Shown here: piece after piece, positions 1 through 7,410 of the stretch
How the letters are laid out: every line of letters starts with the position of its first letter
How positions within the stretch are numbered: position 1 is the stretch's first letter
Assembly: GCA_031256955.1 (NCBI GenBank)
Contig: JAIRPP010000004.1
Location: 1-49,954, forward strand
Reading direction: 5' to 3'
Source: Candidatus Methanoplasma sp.
GTDB taxonomy: Archaea > Thermoplasmatota > Thermoplasmata > Methanomassiliicoccales > Methanomethylophilaceae
DNA: 49,954 bases
The notes under the pieces: generated by a model
Told to the model about the DNA's origin: nothing
Databases searched by the model: none
What the model saw: the letters and a program-made list of their open reading frames with translations, nothing else
Made by a program: the position numbers and the translations under genes

Positions 1-169
1 CACCGGAGACGCGCCGTAGCCGTCTCCGCCCCCCCCCTTCTCCGCCGGAGCCGCCGGCGGCGGTCAGGGCGACCGCCGAGACGGCGATCGCGACCAGCAA
101 TGCCAAAAGGAGAGCGACGGTCATGAAGCGCCCCCTCCCCCTCTCATCTTTCTCTGCTTCTCTAGTCAT
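1..169 (-). CDS. Secreted or membrane-anchored protein, N-terminus only (runs off the window)
   Basis: The frame opens at an ATG at 169 on the minus strand and is still open at the window edge, so only about 56 residues are seen. Eight charged residues in the first 14 are followed by a hydrophobic segment of about 20 residues (from MTVALLLALL to AVSAVALTAA), a signal peptide or membrane anchor. The rest is Gly- and Arg-rich. A good ribosome binding site (GGAGG, 176-180) precedes the ATG by 6 nt. A TATA-like TTTTAAAT lies near 212-219. The function is unknown. The InlB-repeat fragment upstream on the same strand suggests a surface-protein locus, but that link is inference. Confidence 0.55.
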   Translation of the reverse strand, partial: MTREAEKDERGRGRFMTVALLLALLVAIAVSAVALTAAGGSGGEGGGRRRLRRVSG

Positions 170-276
170 AACGGTCCTCCAATGAGACCGACGGGCATAC
201 CTCCGCGGGCGCATTTAAAACAGCGGCACGATCTGCGGCCCCGGCGCCGGAAAGAGCATGCCGCGCCCCATCAATT

Positions 277-519
277 CTACGTTTCTATAGGGATCTCGGC
301 GGATCCCGGCTGATCGTATAGAACTCCGGCCCCGATCCGGCCGCGGATCATAGGTGTACGTCGGATGCCGGGCGATCCGCCCCCCGCCCCCCCTTGCGCG
401 GGCGGCGCGACTATGCGGGAGTTGTAGTCCACCCCCGTGATCTGCGGCACGGCGGAGGCCCCCTCGCCGGTGTGGAAGGTCACGGTGTACGCCGCGTCCC
501 CGCACCCGCCATAGTGCAC
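277..519 (-). pseudogene. Remnant of an InlB B-repeat (Listeria-Bacteroides repeat) surface protein
   Basis: The minus-strand frame contains YTVTFHTGEGASAVPQITG followed by a VDYNSRIVAPPA segment. This is the hallmark first half of the Listeria-Bacteroides/InlB B-repeat found in adhesin-like surface proteins. The second half of the repeat (the conserved GYxFxGWYxD part) is missing and the frame becomes low-complexity Gly-rich sequence over a poly-G tract, then stops at a TAG. The only start in frame is a GTG directly under a TATA-like element, with no ribosome binding site. It reads as a decayed fragment of a larger gene. A short functional peptide is possible but less likely. Confidence 0.5.
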
Positions 520-521
520 GA

Positions 522-529
522 ATATATAT
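522..529 (+). promoter_or_regulatory. TATA box for the EamA transporter gene
   Basis: ATATATAT is centred about 27 nt before the ATG at 552, where an archaeal transcript would start. No ribosome binding site lies between, so the mRNA is probably leaderless. Confidence 0.55.
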
Positions 530-551
530 CTGAAACATCGAATGGGGTCCG

Positions 552-1448
552 ATGGATGGTCGAAGCGCCAGGTATTCCGCCCTGTTCCTGTTCGTCCCCG
601 CGATGTACGGGCTGAACCTGGTGATAGCCAAGGACGTCCTGGAGAGCGTCCCGCCCTACGCCCTGATATTCGTGACCCACGGCATCGGCGCGCTCCTGCT
701 CCTGGCGTCCCGCCCGTTCCTCGGGTCCCCGAAGATACGTAGGAGGGACGCGGCGCGCGGGATCCCCGTCGGGCTCATGATATTCCTCGCGTCCGCGCTC
801 CAGTTCACGGGGCTGGCGGACACCACGCCCGCCAGGGGCGCGCTCCTCACGATACTGTACGTGGTCATCATACCCATCGCGGCAATGTTCGCGCGGCGCA
901 AGGCGTCCGCCCGCCCGCTCCTGTTCGGGCTCATGAGCCTCGCGGGGGTCGCCATCCTGTCGGGCGCGATAGGGGACGGGGCCCCCCTGAGCGGGGGGGA
1001 CGCGCTGGTGGCGGCCGGGGCGGTCTTCTGGGCCCTCCAGTTCCTGCTCCTGGAGAGGTATTCTCCGAGCATGGACCCGGTGAACTTCACGGCGGTCCAG
1101 CTGGCGGCGGCGACGGCGCTCTCCCTGGCGGCGACCCTGGCGCTGGAGCCCGGGATCCACCCCGCCCCCGCGTCGGGGAGCGCGTGGTGGATCGGGCTCG
1201 CGTTCATGGGGGCGGTCACCATCGGGCTGTGCTTCTTCATACAGACGCACGTCCAGTCCAAGATACCCGCGTCGGTGGCGTCCGTGCTGTGCTGCACCGA
1301 GTCGGTGTTCGCCCTGGCGATATCGGCGCTCACGGGCGGCGACGAGATCACTCTCGCCCTCGTGGCGGGCGCGGCGGTCGTCACGGCCGCCGCGGCACTG
1401 TCCGCGGCGTTCGGGCAGGAAGGCCTCATCGGCGGCGAGAGGGGATGA
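552..1448 (+). CDS. EamA/DMT-superfamily transporter
   Basis: A 298-residue, very hydrophobic protein with about ten membrane segments, arranged as two EamA repeats (roughly residues 8-140 and 150-285). The first repeat carries the usual NLVIAKDVLE-type start and a short basic loop (ARRKASARP) between helices. Length and pattern match drug/metabolite-type exporters of the inner membrane; the substrate cannot be read from sequence. The start at 552 is chosen because a TATA box lies about 27 nt upstream, so the message is probably leaderless; the ATG at 542 is in another frame. It is a single-gene unit, convergent with the gene that ends at 1473. Confidence 0.85.
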   Translation: MDGRSARYSALFLFVPAMYGLNLVIAKDVLESVPPYALIFVTHGIGALLLLASRPFLGSPKIRRRDAARGIPVGLMIFLASALQFTGLADTTPARGALLTILYVVIIPIAAMFARRKASARPLLFGLMSLAGVAILSGAIGDGAPLSGGDALVAAGAVFWALQFLLLERYSPSMDPVNFTAVQLAAATALSLAATLALEPGIHPAPASGSAWWIGLAFMGAVTIGLCFFIQTHVQSKIPASVASVLCCTESVFALAISALTGGDEITLALVAGAAVVTAAAALSAAFGQEGLIGGERG

Positions 1449-1472
1449 TCGGGGAGATCCGTCGCGGGCGGG

Positions 1473-2198
1473 TCAGATGAATCTGAACACGATGTTGGTC
1501 GCGATCGTGGCGGCGAATATCGCGACAGGGATCAGGACGGAGTACTTCCTCATGCTCCCGGTGAGGTGCTTCATCTCCTCAGTGTGGCATTTGGTCTCGT
1601 CGGCGAGCGCGCGCATGTCGCTGTTGCAATGGATCGCATAGAGCACATCGATGGCGGCGGCGCAGTTCTCCATCGCGCGCACGCGTTCCTCGGAATCCGG
1701 GAGATCCGCTTTGAAGATGCGCAGGAAGTTCAGGCCGTATTTCGCATACCCCGCGACGGAGCTGTATTGGTCGTGAACCAGCTTGTCAGACAGATTCTCG
1801 CCGGGGGTGTCCGCGAACGGGGGTAGCTTCCTGATCGTCGCGCTAAGCTCCGCCAGCCTGTCGTTTATTATCTTGTCGAACCTGTCCGCGATCATGACTA
1901 TGGATTCCGAACGGCTCTCCGTCGTCATCCCCAGAGATTCGCCTATATGGCTCTGTGTGTTGCGCGTTTCGCTAGAGAAGTGATGCGTGTCCTTATGAAA
2001 CATCGCCTTGAGGAGGAAATAGATTTGTTCCGCGACATCGCTGGTCAGGTCATTCTTCCCGCCTATGTCCATCTCTATGCATATCAGGCCCGTGTCGCAT
2101 ACAGATATCGTGGCTTCGAAAGGCGGATCGACCGATGCAGCGGTTATCTCGCCAGTGCCGTACTCGAATCTAGAGGCATCGATCCTTAGGCGCAACAT
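1473..2198 (-). CDS. Unknown tail-anchored protein
   Basis: 241 residues from the ATG at 2198. The body is soluble and mostly charged, with a predicted beta-rich N-terminus and a helical middle. A single hydrophobic segment at the extreme C-terminus (SVLIPVAIFAATIATNIVF) suggests tail anchoring in the membrane, with the body in the cytoplasm. I do not recognise the family. The frame stays open upstream of this ATG to about 2384 without an ATG, GTG or TTG, and the extra residues look protein-like. A CTG at 2345 sits 4 nt after GGTGA, so the real start may be there. It follows the winged-helix gene at 2350-2562 on the same strand. GC is lower than in core genes nearby. Confidence 0.6.
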   Translation of the reverse strand: MLRLRIDASRFEYGTGEITAASVDPPFEATISVCDTGLICIEMDIGGKNDLTSDVAEQIYFLLKAMFHKDTHHFSSETRNTQSHIGESLGMTTESRSESIVMIADRFDKIINDRLAELSATIRKLPPFADTPGENLSDKLVHDQYSSVAGYAKYGLNFLRIFKADLPDSEERVRAMENCAAAIDVLYAIHCNSDMRALADETKCHTEEMKHLTGSMRKYSVLIPVAIFAATIATNIVFRFI

Positions 2199-2349
2199 GT
2201 CTCCGATGCCATCGATATCGCTACAATCGATGGCGAAGTCTGGATTTGTGCCAGAGGATAGGCTGAGATACTCAGCGAACCTGTCTGCCGGCCAAATAGA
2301 ACTGAATGACAGGTTCAGGTGCGGGATCCAAGAGCAGTATCTCAGGGAC

Positions 2350-2562
2350 TCACCGTTTCTTATTGAACTCCAGATACGCTAGCCCCAGCTCGGTTGTCTT
2401 TATAGTGGTTTTCTCTTCTCTCAGGGAGACCCCAGATCTGAGATACCCGACATCCTTAAGGTCAGAGATGAGTATCTTGCTATATCTGTCGTAATCTGCG
2501 ATTTTGCCCCCCCGGTAGTACTCGAGTACCTCCATCCTCTTTTCTTCAACTGCCGCGAGCAT
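2350..2562 (-). CDS. Small winged-helix protein, putative regulator
   Basis: 70 residues. The pattern is helix, then an SKILISDLKDVGYLRSG recognition helix and turn, then a wing (SLREEKTTIKTTELGLAYLE). This is the layout of compact archaeal winged-helix DNA-binding proteins. The ATG at 2562 follows GGAG by 10 nt. The TGA stop is embedded in a GGTGA that could serve as ribosome binding site for the next gene, so the two are probably translationally coupled. The partner is the tail-anchored protein at 1473-2198. Role in autoregulation is inferred only from size and position. Confidence 0.6.
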   Translation of the reverse strand: MLAAVEEKRMEVLEYYRGGKIADYDRYSKILISDLKDVGYLRSGVSLREEKTTIKTTELGLAYLEFNKKR

Positions 2563-2648
2563 CTTCCGGTATCTCCTGACTCACACCCGAGCGCGCCCGC
2601 CCGCAGAGGCGGTCGTGCGCGTGAATTACATGACTAGAAACAGCATCG

Positions 2649-2657
2649 TTTTATATA
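2649..2657. promoter_or_regulatory. TATA element of uncertain direction
   Basis: TTTTATATA reads as a good archaeal TATA box on the plus strand and as TATATAAAA on the minus strand. Minus-strand use would put a transcription start near 2626, ahead of the winged-helix gene. Plus-strand use would start inside the inverted repeat at 2669-2707. Confidence 0.45.
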
Positions 2658-2668
2658 ACTGTATTCGA

Positions 2669-2707
2669 CCCGTCCGCAGACCCCCTCCCAGCCGGGGGGC
2701 GGACGGG
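2669..2707. repeat. Strong GC-rich inverted repeat (stem-loop)
   Basis: CCCGTCCGC (2669-2677) is the exact complement of GCGGACGGG (2699-2707), and inside it CCCCC (2681-2685) can pair with GGGGG (2694-2698) around an 8-nt loop. It lies between the minus-strand winged-helix gene and S17e. No T-run follows on either side, so a simple terminator is not obvious. Confidence 0.6.
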
Positions 2708-2735
2708 GGAGCAGGCGCGGGGCGAGTTGACAAAC

Positions 2736-2745
2736 CTTATATAAG
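2736..2745 (+). promoter_or_regulatory. TATA box for rps17e
   Basis: CTTATATAAG lies about 38 nt before the S17e ATG. A GGTGA ribosome binding site (2770-2774) lies between, so this message has a short leader, unlike many others here. Confidence 0.6.
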
Positions 2746-2778
2746 GATACTCTTAATCGGGGTCAAATCGGTGAACAC

Positions 2779-2970
2779 ATGGGAAGGATAAGGCCCAATT
2801 ACATAAAAAGGGTGGCTGTGGAGCTCGTCAACAAGTATCCTCAGGCATTCAGCAGGGATTTCGAGAACAACAAGTCCATGGTCAACTCGCTCACGGACGT
2901 CTCGTCCGTCAAGATGAGGAACAGGATCGCGGGATACATAACGCGCTACCTGTCCCGCCCGGAAGTCTGA
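2779..2970 (+). CDS. rps17e: 30S ribosomal protein S17e
   Basis: 63 residues. The sequence MGRIRPNYIKRVAVELVNKY at the start and the RNRIAGYITRYLSR segment at residues 47-60 are diagnostic of S17e, a small-subunit protein found in archaea and eukaryotes. Length is normal for the archaeal form. The ATG at 2779 follows GGTGA by 4 nt. It is monocistronic, with its own TATA box and a tRNA gene 31 bp downstream on the same strand. Confidence 0.95.
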   Translation: MGRIRPNYIKRVAVELVNKYPQAFSRDFENNKSMVNSLTDVSSVKMRNRIAGYITRYLSRPEV

Positions 2971-3001
2971 AACATCTTTTCTAGCCAATCCGCACATAAG
3001 T

Positions 3002-3078
3002 GCCCGCGTGGGGTAGCCTGGATATCCTGAGAGATTGCGGATCTCTTGACCTGGATTCGAATTCCAGCGCGGGCGCCA
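3002..3078 (+). tRNA. tRNA-Arg (anticodon GCG), CCA encoded
   Basis: GCCCGCG (3002-3008) pairs with CGCGGGC (3068-3074). The anticodon stem AGAGA/TCTCT encloses loop TTGCGGA, giving anticodon GCG for codon CGC. The T arm is CTGGA-TTCGAAT-TCCAG. Discriminator G at 3075 is followed by a genomic CCA at 3076-3078. The next base, 3079, is the stop codon of the convergent RqcH gene. Confidence 0.93.
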
Positions 3079-5010
3079 TCACGTCTCGTTCTCGCCAGGC
3101 CATTCTCTCCTGGCTATCTCCGCGTCCCCCGGCGGGAGTATCCTCGATATCTCCTCCTCCGGGACCGCGAAGCTCTTCGCCAGCTCCCCCGCGGTCTTGC
3201 CCCCCTTCCCCCTGCCCGGGCGGATCACGACGTACTTCCCGGACCCCTCGAACAGGCGCACCGGCCCGCACATGACCTTCCTGTGGCCCTCGTACAGGAC
3301 CTCCCCCACCGCGAGCTCCATCGCGAGGTGGTGCTCGTAATTCCTCTTCCCGCGGACTATGAACGCCCCGCGGGGCACGAACTCCCCCGCGTTCGGGGTC
3401 TTGCTGACCTGGTCCGGGAGCGCCCAGAAGGCCGACCCCTCCGCCATCGCCGCCACCCACGCCTTGGACTGGGCGAGGGCGAAGGCGCACGCGTCCCTGA
3501 GGTCCTCCGGCGGGGCCGCCGCGCCGTCCTTCAGGATCACCGACGGCGCCCCGTGCACGTCGGCGTGCGCGAACACGTCCCTCTCCTTGAGATGCTTCTT
3601 CACTATGTTGTCGTTGCTGTGCGCGTCCCTGCCGGCGATCACCAGCCTCCCGGAGGACGTGACGAACCACTTGTACCTCTCGAACCAGAACTGCTTGGTG
3701 GGCTGCGCCCGCGACATCGCCAGCGCCTTGGCCCTGTCCAGGCCCTTCATGATCTTCTCCAGCTCGGCCTCGCTCTCCCTCGCGGCCTCCTCCGCCCTGG
3801 ACGCCTTCTCCCCCGCCTCCTTCCCGCGCCCGTAGAGGTCGGACGCGTTCGCGTCCAGGCTCTTCGTGTAGTCCAGGGTGGCCTCCATCCCCGAGAACCT
3901 GCCCGTGACCAGGCTCTTGGACGGGTCTATGCCCGTCACGTACGGTATCTTCATGGCCCCCTCCCTCAGCTTCTCCCAGGAGATCCTGGACGACTGCTCG
4001 AGCAGGACCTTCAGCAGGCCGTCCGCCGCCTGGTAGTCGGCGTACAGCGCGTCCGCCCTCGCCTTCAGCCCCTCCGCCTCCTCCAGGTACGACTCTATGG
4101 TCTCCCTCTGCTTCTCTATCCTCTTCCTGAGCCTCTCCGCGTCGGGATCGACGGCCGCCGCGTCCTCCTCCTCCTTCGACTCCCTGATGAGCGCGTCTAT
4201 CGCCAGGGACATGGTGGGGAACCTCCTGCGCTCCAGCCCCTCGTAGGACGCCATGTCCACGGGGGCTATGTCCTCTATCCTCCCGTCGCGGACGAACGCG
4301 GTGGGGTCGCCTCCCCCCATGGCCTTCTCGACTATCCCGCGCATGGCGGAGTAGAGGGTCTCCAGGTCCGCGGGCGGCACGCCCGCGGCGGGCGCGGACT
4401 TGTCCATGCCCGCCCTCTTGCAGACCTCCTCCGCGTACTGCCCCCCGAGGTTGACAGCGGTCGCCAGCGTCCTGACCGCGTCCGCGCCGGAGGACCCGAA
4501 CGCCGCCGCGAAGTCCTCGAAGGACGAGGACATGGGGTCGAAGCGGGCCTTGGGCATGGAGTACTCCTCCCCCGGCCTGGTGACCCTGTCCCTCCACGTG
4601 CGGTGCGTCAGGCAGTTCACGATCTTCCCGTCCAGCAGGAGCAGGACGTTCCCCCCGCCGAAGAGCTCGAACACCAGCTTGTACTCCGCGTCGGACTTGA
4701 ACAGCTCGGTGACGGTCAGGCGGTCGGACCCCGCCTGGAACGTCTTGCCGACCCTGGCGTTGTCGATGTACTTCCTGAGGAACGTCGCGAAGGACGTGGG
4801 CGCCTCCGGCGTGTCCGGCTTGGACGGGGCCAGGTACAGCCACTTCTTGTCCTTGAAGAAAAGCTCCCTCTTCCCGCCGCCCGCGGCGTTTATCCTGAAC
4901 AGGACGTTGCCCGCGCCCCAGTGGAAGATCTTGTCCATGTGCCCCCCCTCCAGGGAGGCCATCTCGGATGCGACGGATCTAACGTCGAAAGAGCTCATCT
5001 CCTTCTTCAT
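3079..5010 (-). CDS. rqcH: Ribosome quality-control factor RqcH/Rqc2 (NEMF/Tae2 family)
   Basis: 643 residues. The N-terminal half is the NFACT-N/FbpA-like domain (start MKKEMSSFDVRSVASEMASL). A long coiled coil fills roughly residues 310-430. The C-terminal part is the NFACT-R (DUF814) domain with FVTSSGRLVIAGRDAHSNDN near residue 470. In this family the protein binds stalled 50S-peptidyl-tRNA complexes and recruits tRNA to tag nascent chains. The ATG at 5010 gives the usual archaeal N-terminus; a longer reading to 5139 would add an atypical Pro/Gly-rich leader. A TATA-like GATTTATCC lies about 27 nt upstream. It is divergent from the thermosome gene and its stop touches the encoded CCA of tRNA-Arg. 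Confidence 0.9.
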   Translation of the reverse strand: MKKEMSSFDVRSVASEMASLEGGHMDKIFHWGAGNVLFRINAAGGGKRELFFKDKKWLYLAPSKPDTPEAPTSFATFLRKYIDNARVGKTFQAGSDRLTVTELFKSDAEYKLVFELFGGGNVLLLLDGKIVNCLTHRTWRDRVTRPGEEYSMPKARFDPMSSSFEDFAAAFGSSGADAVRTLATAVNLGGQYAEEVCKRAGMDKSAPAAGVPPADLETLYSAMRGIVEKAMGGGDPTAFVRDGRIEDIAPVDMASYEGLERRRFPTMSLAIDALIRESKEEEDAAAVDPDAERLRKRIEKQRETIESYLEEAEGLKARADALYADYQAADGLLKVLLEQSSRISWEKLREGAMKIPYVTGIDPSKSLVTGRFSGMEATLDYTKSLDANASDLYGRGKEAGEKASRAEEAARESEAELEKIMKGLDRAKALAMSRAQPTKQFWFERYKWFVTSSGRLVIAGRDAHSNDNIVKKHLKERDVFAHADVHGAPSVILKDGAAAPPEDLRDACAFALAQSKAWVAAMAEGSAFWALPDQVSKTPNAGEFVPRGAFIVRGKRNYEHHLAMELAVGEVLYEGHRKVMCGPVRLFEGSGKYVVIRPGRGKGGKTAGELAKSFAVPEEEISRILPPGDAEIARREWPGENET

Positions 5011-5118
5011 GCCCGCGCTAAGGCGGACCGAGGATAAATCTTCTTTCAGGGAGCCCCCCCGCGAGGGCCCGCGCCCGATACAGGGTCCGGGGGCGGGCGG
5101 ATCCCCAATTTGGATATA

Positions 5119-5127
5119 TTTATATAG
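5119..5127 (+). promoter_or_regulatory. TATA box for the thermosome gene
   Basis: TTTATATAG within an AT-rich stretch (5113-5127). The predicted start is near 5150, giving a leader of about 45 nt that holds the GGAGG at 5182-5186. Confidence 0.65.
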
Positions 5128-5193
5128 AAGAACAAACAATCACGTCCCTAGCAGCATCCATGATCAATGGAATGTGAATTTGGAGGAACACAC

Positions 5194-6822
5194 ATGGGAA
5201 TGGGCAACACGCCGATCCTTATCCTTAGGGAAGGGACCAAGAGAGACAAAGGGAAAGACGCTCAGTTCAACAACATAACCGCGGCCAGGGCCATAGCCGA
5301 CGCGGTCAGGAGCAGCCTCGGGCCGAGGGGCATGGACAAGATGCTCGTCGACTCCATGGGCGACGTGGTCATAACCAACGACGGGGTGACCATCCTGAAG
5401 GAGATGGACGTCCAGCACCCCGCGGCCAAGATGCTCGTCGAGGTCGCCAAGACGCAGGACGCCGAGGTGGGCGACGGCACGACCACGTCCGTCATACTCG
5501 CCGGCGAGCTCCTCAAGAAGGCCACCGACATGATCGACGCGAACGTGCACCCCACCATCATCACCGCGGGGTACAGGCTCGCCAACGACAAGGCGCAGGA
5601 GGCCCTGAAGGGCGTAGCCAAGAAGGTCAGCATAAAGGACGAGAAGCTCCTGAAGCAGATCGCCGAGACCGCCATGATCAGCAAGCAGGTCGGGGGCTCC
5701 AAGGCCCTCTTCGCGGACCTCGTCGTCGAGGCCGTCAAGACCATAGCCGACAAGGACGAGAAGGGCAACTACGTCGCGGACCTGAAGAACATACAGACCG
5801 TCAAGAAGTCCGGCGCGAACATGGACGAGTCCCTCCTCGTGAAGGGCCTCATAGTGGACAAGGAGCCCGTCTCCCCGTCCATGCCCAAGAAGGTCGAGAA
5901 GGCGAAGATCGCCCTGGTCGACGCCGCGTTCGAGGTCAAGAAGACCGAGATAGACGCCAAGATCCAGATAACCGACCCGTCCCAGCTCTCCGCCTTCATC
6001 CAGGAGGAGGAGAGGATGCTGAAGAAGATGGTCGCCAAGGTCAAGGAGGCCGGCGCCACCGTCGTGTTCTGCCAGAAGGGCATAGACGACCTCGCCCAGC
6101 ACTTCTTCGCCAAAGAGGGCATATACGCCTGCAGGCGCGTGAAGAAGAGCGACATGGAGAGGCTCGGCAGGAGCACCGGCGCGAGCATCTGCAACAAGAT
6201 CGAGGAGATCTCCAAGGAGGACCTCGGGTACGCCGAGCTCGTGGAGCTCAAGACCGTGCAGGACGAGGAGATGACCTTCATCACCGGGTGCAAGGAGCCC
6301 AAGACCGTGTCCGTCCTCGTCAGGGGAGGGACCAACCACGTCGCGGACGAGGTCGAGAGGTCGCTCGTCGACGCGTGGTCCGCGGTCAGGGTGTCCATAG
6401 AGGACGGCATGCTCGTGACCGGCGGCGGATCCACCGCCATGGAGATCGCGATGCAGCTCAGGGACTACGCCGCGTCCGTCGGGGGCAGGGAGCAGATCGC
6501 CATAGAGGCGTTCGCGTCCGCCATGGAGATAATCCCCACGACCCTGGCCGAGAACGCCGGGCTGGACCCCATAGACATCAACATCCAGATGAGGAAGGCC
6601 CACAAGGAGGGCAAGGCGAGCGCAGGCCTCAACCCGTTCACCGGGAAGATCGAGGACATGCTCAAGCTGAACGTCATAGAGCCCTTCAGGATCGGCAAGC
6701 AGGCCATAAACTCGGCCACCGACGCGGCCGTCATGATCCTCAGGATCGACGACGTCATAGCGTCCCGCGCCAGCCCGATGCCGCAGACCGGCGACGGCAT
6801 GCCGTCCATGGACGACGACTGA
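5194..6822 (+). CDS. thsA: Thermosome subunit (group II chaperonin)
   Basis: 542 residues, the family's normal length. The ATP-binding motif GDGTTT occurs near residue 90 (AEVGDGTTTSVILAGELLKK), VTNDGVTIL-type and GGGSTAMEIAM motifs are present, and the equatorial, intermediate and apical domains follow in the usual split order. It builds the double-ring ATP-driven folding chamber of the cytosol. The start at 5194 follows GGAGG by 7 nt; an in-frame ATG at 5167 lacks such a site. The tail ends in GDGMPSMDDD rather than a long GGM repeat. It has its own promoter and a clear terminator, upstream of the grpE-dnaK-dnaJ operon, so the window holds both major folding systems. Confidence 0.96.
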   Translation: MGMGNTPILILREGTKRDKGKDAQFNNITAARAIADAVRSSLGPRGMDKMLVDSMGDVVITNDGVTILKEMDVQHPAAKMLVEVAKTQDAEVGDGTTTSVILAGELLKKATDMIDANVHPTIITAGYRLANDKAQEALKGVAKKVSIKDEKLLKQIAETAMISKQVGGSKALFADLVVEAVKTIADKDEKGNYVADLKNIQTVKKSGANMDESLLVKGLIVDKEPVSPSMPKKVEKAKIALVDAAFEVKKTEIDAKIQITDPSQLSAFIQEEERMLKKMVAKVKEAGATVVFCQKGIDDLAQHFFAKEGIYACRRVKKSDMERLGRSTGASICNKIEEISKEDLGYAELVELKTVQDEEMTFITGCKEPKTVSVLVRGGTNHVADEVERSLVDAWSAVRVSIEDGMLVTGGGSTAMEIAMQLRDYAASVGGREQIAIEAFASAMEIIPTTLAENAGLDPIDINIQMRKAHKEGKASAGLNPFTGKIEDMLKLNVIEPFRIGKQAINSATDAAVMILRIDDVIASRASPMPQTGDGMPSMDDD

Positions 6823-6833
6823 AACCATGAAAC

Positions 6834-6854
6834 GGGGGGCGCGAGCCCCCCTTT
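6834..6854 (+). terminator. Terminator after the thermosome gene
   Basis: GGGGGGC (6834-6840), a GCGA loop, and GCCCCCC (6845-6851), then TTT. The stem is seven perfect G-C pairs. Confidence 0.7.
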
Positions 6855-6887
6855 AGACTTATCTCCCGAACTGAAAGAGGCGCACCG

Positions 6888-7409
6888 ATGACTGGCAAGT
6901 CTGAAAAGAAGGCGGAGGAGCAGAAGGCGGCCCTGGCGGCCGCCGAGGCGAAGGCCGAGGAGTACCTGGACATGGCCCGCAGGGCCCAGGCGGACCTCGA
7001 GAACCACCGCAAGCGGTCCCAGAGGGAGGCCGAGGAGTTCAGGAGATACGCCAAGGAAGGGATACTGAGGTCCCTCCTCGCCATAAGCGACGACCTGGAG
7101 AGGGCGCTCGGCGGCTCGCGGGACGCGGGCGAGCTGAGGGAGGGAGTGGAGAACATACGCCGCAACCTGAACAAGGTGCTGGAGGAGAACGGGCTCTCGG
7201 AGATACCCGCGGACGGGGCGTTCGACCCCGCCGTGCACGAGGCGCTGTGCGTCTCGGACGGCGATTCGGACGGGCAGATAGCGGAGGTGTTCCAGAAGGG
7301 ATACCGCATGCACGACCGCGTGATAAGGTTCGCGAAGGTCAGGGTCACCCGCAGGGCGGAGAGGGAAGAGGGCCCGAAGGAAGGCGAGGAGCCAAAGGAG
7401 AGTGAGTGA
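6888..7409 (+). CDS. grpE: GrpE nucleotide exchange factor
   Basis: 173 residues. A charged helix (residues 3-60) leads into the GrpE core with [20 protein letters not shown] and the beta domain near [15 protein letters not shown]. It releases ADP from DnaK. The ATG at 6888 is preceded by AGAGGCGC. It is the first gene of a tight operon: its stop is one base from the dnaK ATG. Archaeal grpE-dnaK-dnaJ sets are generally thought to come from bacteria by transfer; here base composition matches the surroundings, so any transfer is old. Confidence 0.94.
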   Translation: MTGKSEKKAEEQKAALAAAEAKAEEYLDMARRAQADLENHRKRSQREAEEFRRYAKEGILRSLLAISDDLERALGGSRDAGELREGVENIRRNLNKVLEENGLSEIPADGAFDPAVHEALCVSDGDSDGQIAEVFQKGYRMHDRVIRFAKVRVTRRAEREEGPKEGEEPKESE

Positions 7410-7410
7410 G

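Noticed and set aside
5011-5139. Longer RqcH start
   Set aside because: The added Pro/Gly-rich stretch is atypical and spans the promoter region; the ATG at 5010 gives the family start and has a TATA box.
5167-5193. Longer thermosome start
   Set aside because: The ATG at 5194 has GGAGG at ideal spacing; the added residues are not typical of the family.
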